This document shows positions 1 to 8,313 of a stretch of 52,779 bases of DNA, piece after piece. The stretch comes from Desulfobulbaceae bacterium UBA2276. Its GTDB lineage: Bacteria; Desulfobacterota; Desulfobulbia; Desulfobulbales; Desulfocapsaceae. Under the pieces are notes generated by a model. It was not told the DNA's origin. It ran no database searches and saw only the letters and a program-made list of their open reading frames with translations. How positions within the stretch are numbered: the stretch's first letter is position 1; every line of letters begins with the position of its first letter. A program made the position numbers and the translations under genes. The stretch is from positions 1 to 52,779 of the forward strand of contig DDWW01000016.1 in assembly GCA_002347085.1 (NCBI GenBank), written 5' to 3'.

Positions 1-286
1 CAGTGGGCTGGAACAGGAGGTAAAGGGGTTGATCGCCAGAGGCTACAGCCCGGAACTCAAATCCATGCAGGCAATCGGCTATCGACATATGAATAATTAC
101 CTGCAAGGCACTTGGGACATGGAGGAAACCGAACGACTCCTGGCCCGCGACACCAGGCGATACGCCAAACGCCAATACACCTGGTTTGCCGCCATTCCTG
201 ACCTGGAATGGTTTGACGTGCAGGACTATCCAGCAATCATCAAAAGAATTGATAGCTGGAACTTCTCGAGTTATCAATCCTTTTGA
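1..286 (+). CDS. miaA: tRNA dimethylallyltransferase, C-terminal part (5' truncated by window)
   Basis: This is the last 94 codons of MiaA, which adds a dimethylallyl group to A37 of tRNAs reading UNN codons. The frame is open from base 2. The family's C-terminal signature is visible: SMQAIGYRHM near base 63, then RDTRRYAKRQ and TWF near base 150-186. The start lies outside the window. The gene ends in TGA at 284-286, inside the right arm of a perfect 19-bp inverted repeat, so the final residues (about WNFSSYQSF) are encoded by the hairpin itself and look acquired rather than ancestral. recJ follows 80 bp downstream on the same strand. Confidence 0.93.
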   Translation, partial: SGLEQEVKGLIARGYSPELKSMQAIGYRHMNNYLQGTWDMEETERLLARDTRRYAKRQYTWFAAIPDLEWFDVQDYPAIIKRIDSWNFSSYQSF

Positions 287-301
287 TAACTCGAGAAGTT
301 C
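259..301 (+). repeat. Perfect 19-bp hairpin overlapping the miaA stop codon
   Basis: Arms 259-277 and 283-301 are exact reverse complements, with a 5-base loop (tcctt). The miaA TGA lies in the right arm. No T-run follows on the plus strand (ctcaggtgcg follows), so it is not a classical intrinsic terminator. It may protect the mRNA 3' end, act as a weak attenuator before recJ, or be a small mobile palindrome. Confidence 0.8.
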
Positions 302-366
302 TCAGGTGCGCCAAGAACAAATAAATAAAAAAAGACACTATATCAGTACAATGAATCAGAAAGTCA

Positions 367-2220
367 ATGTTAAATAGAGATAAAAGACCACACACGGAAT
401 GGAGAATAATACCTCAAATAGAGCCCAGCCATGACCTGCAACAAGCAGCAAAAAAGAAAAGGCTGCATCCCGTTATTGTAAAACTTCTGGCCCAACGGGG
501 CCTGCGTGATCAAAAAGCGATAGAAGAGTTTCTGGATCCAAGACTTGCCGACCTGCCTCATCCTCTAGAAATGGGCGGAATGCAAGAGGCGGTTACCTTG
601 GCCGGACAGGCCGTGCTTACCGGAATGCCGATCCTGATCTGGGGTGACTACGATGTGGATGGAACCACAGGAACAGCACTTTTAGTCTCATTTTTTCAAG
701 CACTTGGAGCCGAAGCGACCTTTATTATCCCCAACCGGATAAGCCATGGTTACGGCCTGCACGTTGACCTCCTGCGAACCTTGGCCCCCAGTAACTCCAG
801 CCAGAAGACTCTTCTTATCACGGTTGATTGCGGCATATCAGCAAGCACCGAGATCCTTGCCGCCCACAAGATGGGATTTCAGGTCATTGTCACCGACCAT
901 CATCAACCCCCAGAAGGGATTTCAGCGGCTGATGCCATCTTGAATCCCAAGCAGTCAACCTGTACCTTTCCTACTGAAGAGCTTGCCGGCGTAGGAGTTG
1001 CTTTTTATCTGGCCTGCGGAATCCGGCAGTACCTGCGGGAAAATGGCTTCTTTAACACTCAAAGGCGCGAGCCGGATGTCCGTGATTATCTGGATCTGGT
1101 AGCCTTGGGCACAATCGCCGATATGGTTCCCTTGGGAAAGATAAACAGGATTCTGGTAAAATGGGGCATGTCAGCGATTGAACAACAAAAAAGGCCTGGG
1201 ATCAAGGCGATGCTTGAGGTAAGCGGGCTCGTCAATAATCAAAAAAACATAATCGGCAATATAACCTCTGAAGATATAGGATTTCTTCTTGCACCTATGA
1301 TCAATGCCGCTGGAAGACTGGCAGAGGCCGAGCTTGCGGTACAATTACTCCTGAGCCCAAGCATGATCGAGGCCAAACCCTTGGCACAAAAACTTCTGGA
1401 CTTAAACAACAGCAGAAAAAAGATTGGCCAGGATGTCTATTCACGCGCGCTTGCCTTGCCGGCAGAGACAACTCAACAAAAGAACTGCCTGATAGTAAAG
1501 GGAGATTTTCACCATGGAGTGATTGGGATTGTCGCCTCAAGATTAGTAGAGGCCTTTTGCCTGCCGGTCATTCTTTTTGGACAAGAGCGGGACGATCAGG
1601 GCAAGATAATATTCAGGGGCTCCGGACGATCTGTGGCGGGGATAAATCTCCACACGGCCCTGGAAAAATGCGCGGGAACAATGATCCGCTTTGGCGGACA
1701 CGCTATGGCCGCCGGCATGTCTGTCTCCGAAGATAACTTTGATCTTTTTTGTTCATTAATGAATAAGGAGATCGGCAAGCAAACGCAAGGTATTGCACCG
1801 GCACCAAAACTGACCATTGATCTTGAGGCTGAAATTGAAGAAATTTTCGCCTCGCACGATGCTCAACAATCAGGACAGTCATTTGGGAAGTCATTACAAT
1901 TCCTTGAACCATTCGGGCCTGGGAACAGAAAGCCGATGTTTTATACCAAAAGAGCCCAGCTGGTTGAAACAAAGCCTATTGGCCTTGAAGGCGCACACCT
2001 GAAGATGTCCTTCAAGGTGCATGGCTCTGTGCAAAAAGGGATAGGATTTGGCCTGGGAAAAGAGCTGGCTAAACTCCAGCAAGATACGCATTCAGCCATT
2101 GCCTATAGTCCTATGGCTAATCGTTACCGCAATACCTTGAGCTGGGAGGTACGGGTGACAGGGATACAATTTCAAAAAGAACAAGATGGCCGGCAGGAAG
2201 ATAGCTCGAATCAACAATAA
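367..2220 (+). CDS. recJ: Single-stranded-DNA-specific 5'-3' exonuclease RecJ
   Basis: RecJ degrades single-stranded DNA 5' to 3' in RecF-pathway recombination, mismatch repair and replication restart. The 617-residue protein (E. coli 577) has the DHH phosphoesterase motifs in order: DYDVDG at 94-99, DCG at 154-156, DHH at 177-179, and the ALGTIADMVPL block near 244. The DHHA1 nucleic-acid-binding part carries RGSGRS and FGGHAMAAG (about 418-450). All metal-ligand motifs look intact. The ATG at 367 has only a weak AGAAAG upstream. A MITE-like repeat lies in the gap to the lptG-like gene. Confidence 0.95.
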   Translation: MLNRDKRPHTEWRIIPQIEPSHDLQQAAKKKRLHPVIVKLLAQRGLRDQKAIEEFLDPRLADLPHPLEMGGMQEAVTLAGQAVLTGMPILIWGDYDVDGTTGTALLVSFFQALGAEATFIIPNRISHGYGLHVDLLRTLAPSNSSQKTLLITVDCGISASTEILAAHKMGFQVIVTDHHQPPEGISAADAILNPKQSTCTFPTEELAGVGVAFYLACGIRQYLRENGFFNTQRREPDVRDYLDLVALGTIADMVPLGKINRILVKWGMSAIEQQKRPGIKAMLEVSGLVNNQKNIIGNITSEDIGFLLAPMINAAGRLAEAELAVQLLLSPSMIEAKPLAQKLLDLNNSRKKIGQDVYSRALALPAETTQQKNCLIVKGDFHHGVIGIVASRLVEAFCLPVILFGQERDDQGKIIFRGSGRSVAGINLHTALEKCAGTMIRFGGHAMAAGMSVSEDNFDLFCSLMNKEIGKQTQGIAPAPKLTIDLEAEIEEIFASHDAQQSGQSFGKSLQFLEPFGPGNRKPMFYTKRAQLVETKPIGLEGAHLKMSFKVHGSVQKGIGFGLGKELAKLQQDTHSAIAYSPMANRYRNTLSWEVRVTGIQFQKEQDGRQEDSSNQQ

Positions 2221-2339
2221 CAAGTTGTACCAATATACTATTTTAGCGTATTTATATATAATTAAACATAATACACATTATGCGACATTAACGATATGTT
2301 GATTTTTGCACCCGTTTCCAGGGATAAGGTTATTCATAA

Positions 2340-2430
2340 GGGTGTCTTGAAAAATGAGGATTTTATTCCGAGGATAAAATTTTACGCATAACGCCGAGTT
2401 TGAGCAGAAAGACCATTTTTCAAGGCACCC
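2340..2430. mobile_element. MITE-like repeat, copy 1 (internally shorter)
   Basis: A 91-bp palindromic element whose ends are near-identical inverted repeats: 2340-2356 (GGGTGTCTTGAAAAATG) and the reverse complement at 2414-2430 (one mismatch). The interior shares ggataaaatttt and gcataacgccgag with the copy at 17835-17975 but lacks about 50 internal bases. It has no coding capacity and no clear target duplication. It lies between recJ and the lptG-like gene, 26 bp before that gene's start. Confidence 0.75.
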
Positions 2431-2455
2431 TATTATCTGTTAGACGGATTTTTTC

Positions 2456-3538
2456 ATGTTATTATTAAACCGCTACATACTGACCCAGTTTGGCCGGATT
2501 TTCTCCACAGTCGCCGCCGGGTTTGCCGCTATCTATATCCTCATTGATTTCTTTGAGAAAATAGACAATTTTATGGAAGCTGGCAAGCCGCTGGGCCTAG
2601 TAATTAAATTTTTCATTCTCAGCATCCCCTTTGTCATCGATCAACTGGGGCCAGTGCTCATCCTGCTCTCCGGGGTCATCACCATTGGCCTGCTCAATCA
2701 TCACCATGAACTGACCGCGCTCAAGGCCAGCGGCATCCCCTTGCGAGCCATTGTCAAACCGGTACTCATCGGCGGGCTGGCAGGCACCCTGCTTTTTCTC
2801 ATCATGGCCCAATGGATACTGCCCGCCACCATGTCCGCCACCAATACCATCTGGTACGAAAACATCAAAGGCATGGTGCCCCTGGGGATCTTCCGCAATG
2901 GTCGCTACTACTACAAAGGTCAGGAAGGATTCTACTCCTTTGCCCGACCTAATCCGCGCCAAGCCGTTTTCCTCAATTTTTCTTATTCAAGCTGGACGGA
3001 ACCATATAATTTATCCACCTTACTCAGTGCTGAATCTGCGGATTGGAAAAACCAGGAGTGGATCCTCCATAACGGCCAGACCCAGACCCGCTCAAGCAAT
3101 GGTACCTACCAGACAACCCTTTTTGCTGAGAAAAAAATATCGCTGCCCGAAACCCCCGATGATTTTTTTATCCCGCAATACGAGGCCTCGGAACTTTCCA
3201 TCACCGCTCTCTATCAACGAATCCATAAGCAACGAACGACTGAGGATACCACCAAGGCCTGGTCCGACTTTTACGGACGCATCTCTTACACCCTGCTTGG
3301 CCTGCCCCTGCTCCTGCTTGGCCTGCCGATCCTCCTGATTTCGTACCAGAAATGGGGGCGTGATCTTTCCATTGCTATTCCAGCAAGTTGCGGCCTGGCC
3401 TTTGTTGCCTGGGGGCTGTGGGGGGCTCTGCAATCCCTGGCCCGAGCCGATTATATTCATCCCTTGCTGGCGGCGACCAGTATCCATCTGCTCTTTGGCG
3501 GCATTGGTCTTTTCTTCCTGTACAAACAAAACAACTGA
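2456..3538 (+). CDS. lptG: LptF/LptG-family permease (likely LptG)
   Basis: Inner-membrane permease of the LptBFG ABC transporter that pulls lipopolysaccharide from the inner membrane into the LptC-LptA bridge. The protein has 360 residues, the same as E. coli LptG. It has an N-terminal membrane helix (LLLNRYILTQFGRIF), two more helices by residue 120 (KASGIPLRAIVKPVLIGG coupling region), a periplasmic beta-jellyroll segment of about 130-265, and three C-terminal helices. LptF and LptG are hard to separate by eye; LptG is favoured because of length. No second lptF/G copy is next to it. The next gene starts 7 bp later, so the three genes 2456-5040 probably form one transcript. Confidence 0.85.
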   Translation: MLLLNRYILTQFGRIFSTVAAGFAAIYILIDFFEKIDNFMEAGKPLGLVIKFFILSIPFVIDQLGPVLILLSGVITIGLLNHHHELTALKASGIPLRAIVKPVLIGGLAGTLLFLIMAQWILPATMSATNTIWYENIKGMVPLGIFRNGRYYYKGQEGFYSFARPNPRQAVFLNFSYSSWTEPYNLSTLLSAESADWKNQEWILHNGQTQTRSSNGTYQTTLFAEKKISLPETPDDFFIPQYEASELSITALYQRIHKQRTTEDTTKAWSDFYGRISYTLLGLPLLLLGLPILLISYQKWGRDLSIAIPASCGLAFVAWGLWGALQSLARADYIHPLLAATSIHLLFGGIGLFFLYKQNN

Positions 3539-3545
3539 CCCCGAT

Positions 3546-4385
3546 ATGTACACGTGTTCAGAAAAAAAAGAAATCGGCACAGAGAGCAATAAACGGATAG
3601 GCATTGTCGGCATACCGCCGCTTGCCATCATTCAACGATTAGAAGCAGCAGGCGACACGATCTTTGACCTGGATGAACCCATCGTCAAAAAAGATATCGA
3701 GCTGGCCTCCTCCTACCTGCCCCGAGTATTCTGCGCCATCTTACGCACCGTGGTCGTCAACGCCATCAGCCTGAAACCAGACGTGATCTATATCGATGTC
3801 GGCCCGGGAAAATGTGACTGCGCCCTGCATACCGCCACCATCCTGACTGACATCCTGCCTGAAACCACGGTCATCCCCACCAGAAATCACGACAGAACTG
3901 ATTTTGGCACACCCCTCTGTACCGCCAGGATGCCCCTTCTCGACAAGCTCAGCGCCATCACCAAGTCGGTACAATCGGCCCGGCCGCACCTGGAGCTGCC
4001 GGCCTGCATCCCAACCGCCGGCTTCTGGGGGGTACCGCCCCGTGATTTCTCCCTGCTCAGCCTCTTTCCCGAGACCACTCACGTCTTTGGCTGGACCCGC
4101 TGCATGGAAAACAAGACCCCTGACCATCAGCAATTAGAAGAACTCTACAACCCGGATATCCCCACAATCTTTTTCGCCCAGTCTTTCTGCGCCAAGACCG
4201 CGCTGGCCAGGCATCTGGCAAAGAAACACCCGCACGGGCTCTATGTGGACTGCGACGTCACCGCCGGCAACAGTGCCAAGGCCAAGATCCAGGCCTTTCT
4301 TGAACTCTCGATGCCTCAGAAGCCGGAAATCAGCAACCGTAAATCTGAATTCTGCTTTTTTTCCTCTGACCTTCCGACCTTCTGA
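3546..4385 (+). CDS. Cys-rich protein of unknown function, paired with an HgdC/BadF-type activase
   Basis: I do not recognise this 279-residue protein with certainty. It starts 7 bp after the lptG-like gene and ends 1 bp before the activase gene, so the two are very likely co-translated. It has about nine cysteines, several in family-like contexts: GPGKCDC (90, 92), TPLCTAR (125), FGWTRCMENKTP (186), AQSFCAK (215), VDCDVTAGNS (236). There is no signal peptide or membrane segment. Since HgdC-type activases reduce a [4Fe-4S] enzyme partner, this could be that partner, perhaps distantly related to the 2-hydroxyacyl-CoA dehydratase D component; that is inference. The last 25 residues or so (after AFLEL) look like translated spacer sequence. 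Confidence 0.7.
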   Translation: MYTCSEKKEIGTESNKRIGIVGIPPLAIIQRLEAAGDTIFDLDEPIVKKDIELASSYLPRVFCAILRTVVVNAISLKPDVIYIDVGPGKCDCALHTATILTDILPETTVIPTRNHDRTDFGTPLCTARMPLLDKLSAITKSVQSARPHLELPACIPTAGFWGVPPRDFSLLSLFPETTHVFGWTRCMENKTPDHQQLEELYNPDIPTIFFAQSFCAKTALARHLAKKHPHGLYVDCDVTAGNSAKAKIQAFLELSMPQKPEISNRKSEFCFFSSDLPTF

Positions 4386-4386
4386 C

Positions 4387-5040
4387 ATGCTGCTGGCTGA
4401 TTTCGGTACCTCATACTGTAAGCTCTGGGACACCACCACCAAAGCCCCTCAGCTCATTCCCACTAAAGAAATAGACCAGGGTTTGAAGGTTGATATCGCC
4501 ACCGGCCACAACGGCAAGCGGCATGCCAGCCTCTATGTCAATGAACTCACCGCTCTTGCCCGTGGCGGCAACGCCCTGATTGACGCAGATAATTACACCC
4601 TGCTCGACTGCGGCAGCCGCGATATTAAATTCATCCATTACGACCAGGGCAAGATAAAAAACATGGGCTGGAATACGGAGTGCGGCGCCTCCATGGGTTT
4701 TACCATCGAGCTGTTGGAGAGATATTACAGCCTTAATTTTACGAAGATGCAGGTTCCGGCCAGCTCGTTTTCGGTGACCTGCGGGGTCCTTGGCATGAGC
4801 CATATCTTTGATGCAGTGGTCAACGGTGCCAGCGAGGCGGACGCCGTTGCTAAATTTGTCAAAGGGATTGCCCTCAATGCCCATAACTTTGCCGGAAGCC
4901 CGGAAACAATTTACCTCTCAGGCGGGCTCTGCCACAATCGCCTGTTTGTAGCCTCATTCCCCTGCAAGGTTATCTGTTTGGGACGTTTTGTCCTGCTGCA
5001 GGGACTGAAAGCCACGTGGGACGAACAGACATACTCCTGA
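4387..5040 (+). CDS. BadF/BadG/HgdC-type ASKHA ATPase (2-hydroxyacyl-CoA dehydratase activase homologue)
   Basis: A 217-residue ATPase of the activase family, which uses ATP hydrolysis to push a low-potential electron into a partner enzyme. Visible ASKHA elements are DFGTSYCK (5-12, phosphate 1), DCGSRDIK (74-81, phosphate 2) and LSGGLCHN (177-184, adenosine loop). The two cysteines that bind the bridging [4Fe-4S] cluster of HgdC appear conserved: C99 in NTECGASMG, and C132 in TCGVLGMS. At 217 residues it is shorter than typical activases (about 260), mainly between phosphate 1 and 2. ATG 4387 was chosen because the family N-terminus starts there and it follows the previous stop by 1 bp. The physiological target is unknown. 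Confidence 0.82.
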   Translation: MLLADFGTSYCKLWDTTTKAPQLIPTKEIDQGLKVDIATGHNGKRHASLYVNELTALARGGNALIDADNYTLLDCGSRDIKFIHYDQGKIKNMGWNTECGASMGFTIELLERYYSLNFTKMQVPASSFSVTCGVLGMSHIFDAVVNGASEADAVAKFVKGIALNAHNFAGSPETIYLSGGLCHNRLFVASFPCKVICLGRFVLLQGLKATWDEQTYS

Positions 5041-5269
5041 GTCCGTGAGAAGCTTGTGAAGAAAAATCATTCTCTCTATAAATCTGCCTGTACTTCAGGG
5101 AAAAACACCTTATGTTCATAGAACAAGGCAGGTGAAGTCATAAACCCCATCCTGACTGGCGGCAAGAGCAAGACAGACAAGGCCGGTTAAGCAATATTAC
5201 CTGAATCCCGTCGTCCTAACCCCCTGCCTCAAAAATCGTCACGCATTCATCAGGTAATAAAATAACTAT

Positions 5270-6658
5270 ATGAAAGTCGTCAAATTTTTCCTTCTGTTTT
5301 GTCTACTTGCACCCATGTTAAGCAACAGTGGATGCGCGACCTTGCCGGACGTCTCTGAAGTGATTGACGAGGTGCCGGCTGCCCAGAAACATCCGCAAAT
5401 CGTTTCGTCCAAAGGGCTGCTCTCTCCCCAAAAAAGCAAGGCCATCATGGACCGGTTGAAGCGGGCGGGCAACCCCACGGACATTCTGGAACGCCATACG
5501 ACCGTAGTGGAATCGATCACCGACAGCCCGCTGACAAAGGGGAACAAAGTCACCCTGCTCGCCGATGGCCCGGCTACCTATGCCGCCATGTTCGCAGCAA
5601 TAAAGAAAGCCGGAAACCATATCAACCTTGAAAGCTATATCATTGAAGATGATGAGACAGGCCGTAAATTTGCCGAGCTGTTGCTGCAAAAACAGACGGA
5701 AGGTGTCCAGGTAAATCTCATCTATGACAGCGTCGGCAGTATGAATACCCCCGCTGCTTTTTTTAAGCGCCTGCGCGACGGCGGAATTCAAGTGGTCGGA
5801 TTCAATCCACTCAATCCCCTGGAGACCCCGAAGAGTTGGGGATTGACCCACCGGGACCATCGCAAGATCTTGATAGTCGACGGCAAAGTCGCCATTATCG
5901 GGGGCATCAATATCAGCAAGGTGTATTCGAGTAATCCTTTCAGCCGAAAACACAACGAAAAGGCGCCAATTCACTGGCGTGACACAGATATTCAAGTTGA
6001 AGGCCCGGCCGTGGCTGAATTCCAGAAGCTCTTTCTTGACACCTGGCTGCAGCAGAAGGGGCCGGAACTTTCCCAACAGAACCATTTCCCCGACCTGAAA
6101 GAGGTGGGCAATGCCCTGGTGCGGGTGGTCGTCAGCACCCCGGGAGAGACCAACCGAATCCCTTTTATCGTCTATGTGTCGGCCATCACTTTTGCCGAGC
6201 ATTCGATCCACATGACGAATTCCTATTTCATCCCTGACGACCAGATAGTCAAGGCCCTGACCGATGCTGCCGAGCGTGGTGTTGACGTAAAAATCATTCT
6301 GCCCGCGATCACCGATTCTCAGTTGGCATTGCATGCCCAGAGGTATCATTATTCCGAGCTTTTAAAATCGGGGGTGAAGGTATATGAACACAACACTTCC
6401 CTGCTGCATGCGAAAACTGTGGTGATTGACAAGGTCTGGTCAACAGTCGGCTCAACCAACATGGACTTCTTGAGCCTGTTAAACAATGACGAGGTGAATG
6501 CGGTTATCCTCAGTCACGAGTTTGCCGGCGAAATGGAGAAGATGTTCGCCAGGGACCTTGCGAATTCCAGACAGATTCTATGGGAGGAATGGAAGAACAG
6601 ACCATTGCTGCCCCGGGTCAGGGAGTGGTTTGTGAATTTATTCGGCCGCTGGCTGTAA
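5270..6658 (+). CDS. Phospholipase D-family protein, cardiolipin synthase-like (ClsC/YmdC type), probable lipoprotein
   Basis: 462 residues with two complete HKD catalytic motifs: H197-x-K199-x4-D204 (HRKILIVD) followed by GG, and H380-x-K382-x4-D387 (HAKTVVID) followed by GSTNMD. Such enzymes make cardiolipin by phosphatidyl transfer, or cleave phospholipids. The N-terminus is a signal sequence ending SNSGC (C22), a slightly unusual lipobox with Asn at -3. The protein therefore probably sits on the periplasmic face of a membrane. The spacing and periplasmic N-terminus resemble ClsC/YmdC rather than the polytopic ClsA. The gap of 229 bp upstream probably holds its promoter. The exported protein at 6688 follows by 29 bp and may be co-expressed. 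Confidence 0.85.
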   Translation: MKVVKFFLLFCLLAPMLSNSGCATLPDVSEVIDEVPAAQKHPQIVSSKGLLSPQKSKAIMDRLKRAGNPTDILERHTTVVESITDSPLTKGNKVTLLADGPATYAAMFAAIKKAGNHINLESYIIEDDETGRKFAELLLQKQTEGVQVNLIYDSVGSMNTPAAFFKRLRDGGIQVVGFNPLNPLETPKSWGLTHRDHRKILIVDGKVAIIGGINISKVYSSNPFSRKHNEKAPIHWRDTDIQVEGPAVAEFQKLFLDTWLQQKGPELSQQNHFPDLKEVGNALVRVVVSTPGETNRIPFIVYVSAITFAEHSIHMTNSYFIPDDQIVKALTDAAERGVDVKIILPAITDSQLALHAQRYHYSELLKSGVKVYEHNTSLLHAKTVVIDKVWSTVGSTNMDFLSLLNNDEVNAVILSHEFAGEMEKMFARDLANSRQILWEEWKNRPLLPRVREWFVNLFGRWL

Positions 6659-6687
6659 CGTTGCGTCAACGATGCATTACCGTGCAA

Positions 6688-7626
6688 ATGAATCACATGG
6701 ATAAGATCAGAGATCTTCCAAAATTATTCCGGTTGCTGATCGCAGCTGCAATTATTCTTGCTGCCGGTTCCGCTTCAGCTCTCGAAAATCCACAGCAGGG
6801 CGCAGAAATCCTGCTCGAGACCTATCACCGGAACATGGCCAGATTGGAGAAATCCAGTTCCGGCCCTCCTCTCCTGGTGGAATCTTTTGAACGAGACGAC
6901 ACAGTGCATGTGGATGTCTACGGGATCTTTGATTATCCCTTCAGCAGCGTTGCCACCGCGCTCAAGGTTCCGGCAAACTGGTGCGATATCGTATCCCTCC
7001 ATCCCAATATCAAGGCATGCACCAACAGGGAAGTGGCTGACGCATGGCTGCTTACCTTTTACCTTGGCAAAAAAATCTACCAACCTCCGGAAGACACGCG
7101 GCAAGTCAAGTACCATTACCGGAACGTTGTTCAGCAGCAGGGGTATCTGGATATCACTCTCAATGCCGACGCCGGCCCTTACGGCACGAGGGACCACGGG
7201 ATGAGGTTCGAGGCCCTGCCCCTTGACGGGGGAAAAACTTTTGTGCACGTCAGTTATGCCTATAGCGACAGTGCTGCGCTTCGCCTTGTGATAAAGATCT
7301 ATTTCGCGACGCTCGGTCGGGACAAGGTAGGGTTCACGGTGATTGGAACAGACAGAAACAGCAAACCCATCTATATCGGCGGACCTCGCGGCGCGGTCGA
7401 GCGCACTGCGGTCCGGTTCTATTTCGCAATCCAGTCCTTTATGAATACGTTGCACTATCCCGAAGAAAGCCGTTTCAGCATGAGAATCAACGAGTGGTAC
7501 GCTCTTACGAGCCGCTACGGGAAGCAGCTCCTGGATCTGGACAAGAAGGACTATCTCACATTCAAGACAAAAGAGCAGACAAATCAGGTAATACTTCAGC
7601 AGCAGATCGATACGAGTCTTCGATGA
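6688..7626 (+). CDS. Exported protein of unknown function, downstream of the PLD-family gene
   Basis: 312 residues. The N-terminus is a typical signal peptide (a hydrophobic stretch ending AGSASA, probable cleavage before LENPQQG). The rest is soluble, with a central part containing PFSSVATALKVPANWCDIVSLHPNIKAC. This is loosely reminiscent of START/polyketide-cyclase-like lipid-binding folds, but that is only an impression. ATG 6688 (or the in-frame ATG 6697) was chosen because it gives a clean signal peptide; the open frame extends upstream into the PLD gene. Close spacing to a periplasmic phospholipid enzyme suggests a shared role in envelope lipid metabolism, by inference only. Confidence 0.75.
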   Translation: MNHMDKIRDLPKLFRLLIAAAIILAAGSASALENPQQGAEILLETYHRNMARLEKSSSGPPLLVESFERDDTVHVDVYGIFDYPFSSVATALKVPANWCDIVSLHPNIKACTNREVADAWLLTFYLGKKIYQPPEDTRQVKYHYRNVVQQQGYLDITLNADAGPYGTRDHGMRFEALPLDGGKTFVHVSYAYSDSAALRLVIKIYFATLGRDKVGFTVIGTDRNSKPIYIGGPRGAVERTAVRFYFAIQSFMNTLHYPEESRFSMRINEWYALTSRYGKQLLDLDKKDYLTFKTKEQTNQVILQQQIDTSLR

Positions 7627-8313
7627 GTGCCCGGACACACTCCAACCCTGTTGTGCCGCACTCAAAGAAAATGCATTGCCGCTGAAGCAGATTCGAAACG
7701 AGTAACAAAAAAACTACCGCCAGAAAAGAGTCAGGTTGTGACCGCGCTGAAAAACCGCATGGAACCCGCTCACTTTTCCACGGGGCAGGTGCGGTTCACG
7801 CGCCCTGCCGGATCCTGACGATAATAGGTGCTAAGGACACCGTAGAGGTCAGGGGCGTGTCTCTGGAGGGTGAGAGGTCGGTCAAAGAATGTCTCGGCAG
7901 GAAAAAGGGGCCGGAAAGAGGGGACAGATTTATTAAAAAGGCGTAAGTAGCTCCTTGTCTCCGAAGACCCAACATGGAAATGACAACCGAAAATTGATTA
8001 GAAGAGGTTCAATTGGGTAAATCTGAGGCAAGTCTTGGGGGGATGCCTGTATAAAAAAAGGATACGATTTGAGGGCAAGGGTGAGAGCGGTAGTGGCAGA
8101 ACAATAATATGTTACAAAAAAAATGATAGAGCTATCTTCATTCATGGGTTTGCCAAAAAAGATGACTACAAAACAGAGACAAACTAAATGATAACAAGCG
8201 CATAGAGAGGGGCGACGGCGATAAATTTGCTTTAACTCCGGGCCATTCTCTTTGTTGACAACAGGGCTGTTACAGGGGGCAGGAGATCATCTTTTGGGAA
8301 CTTACACTTCCTG
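7627..8313. other. Long spacer without a convincing gene
   Basis: About 690 bp between two convergent genes. No reading frame here looks like a conserved protein. A frame without ATG stays open from about 7686 to 7947 and ends GPERGDRFIKKA. It contains ggggacagattta (7919-7931), a motif often seen next to REP-associated (Y1) transposases, so a decayed mobile-element end is possible. An imperfect hairpin lies near 7784-7811. The rest (7948-8313) shows nothing recognisable. Confidence 0.4.

Noticed and set aside
5318..6349. 343-codon minus-strand open frame opposite the PLD gene
   Set aside because: Antisense shadow; the plus strand has both HKD motifs.
7627..7818. 63-codon open frame after the exported protein
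   Set aside because: No family similarity, ribosome site or plausible composition; an overlapping frame is equally open.
7933..8145. 70-codon minus-strand frame in the long spacer
   Set aside because: Random-looking composition and no ribosome site.
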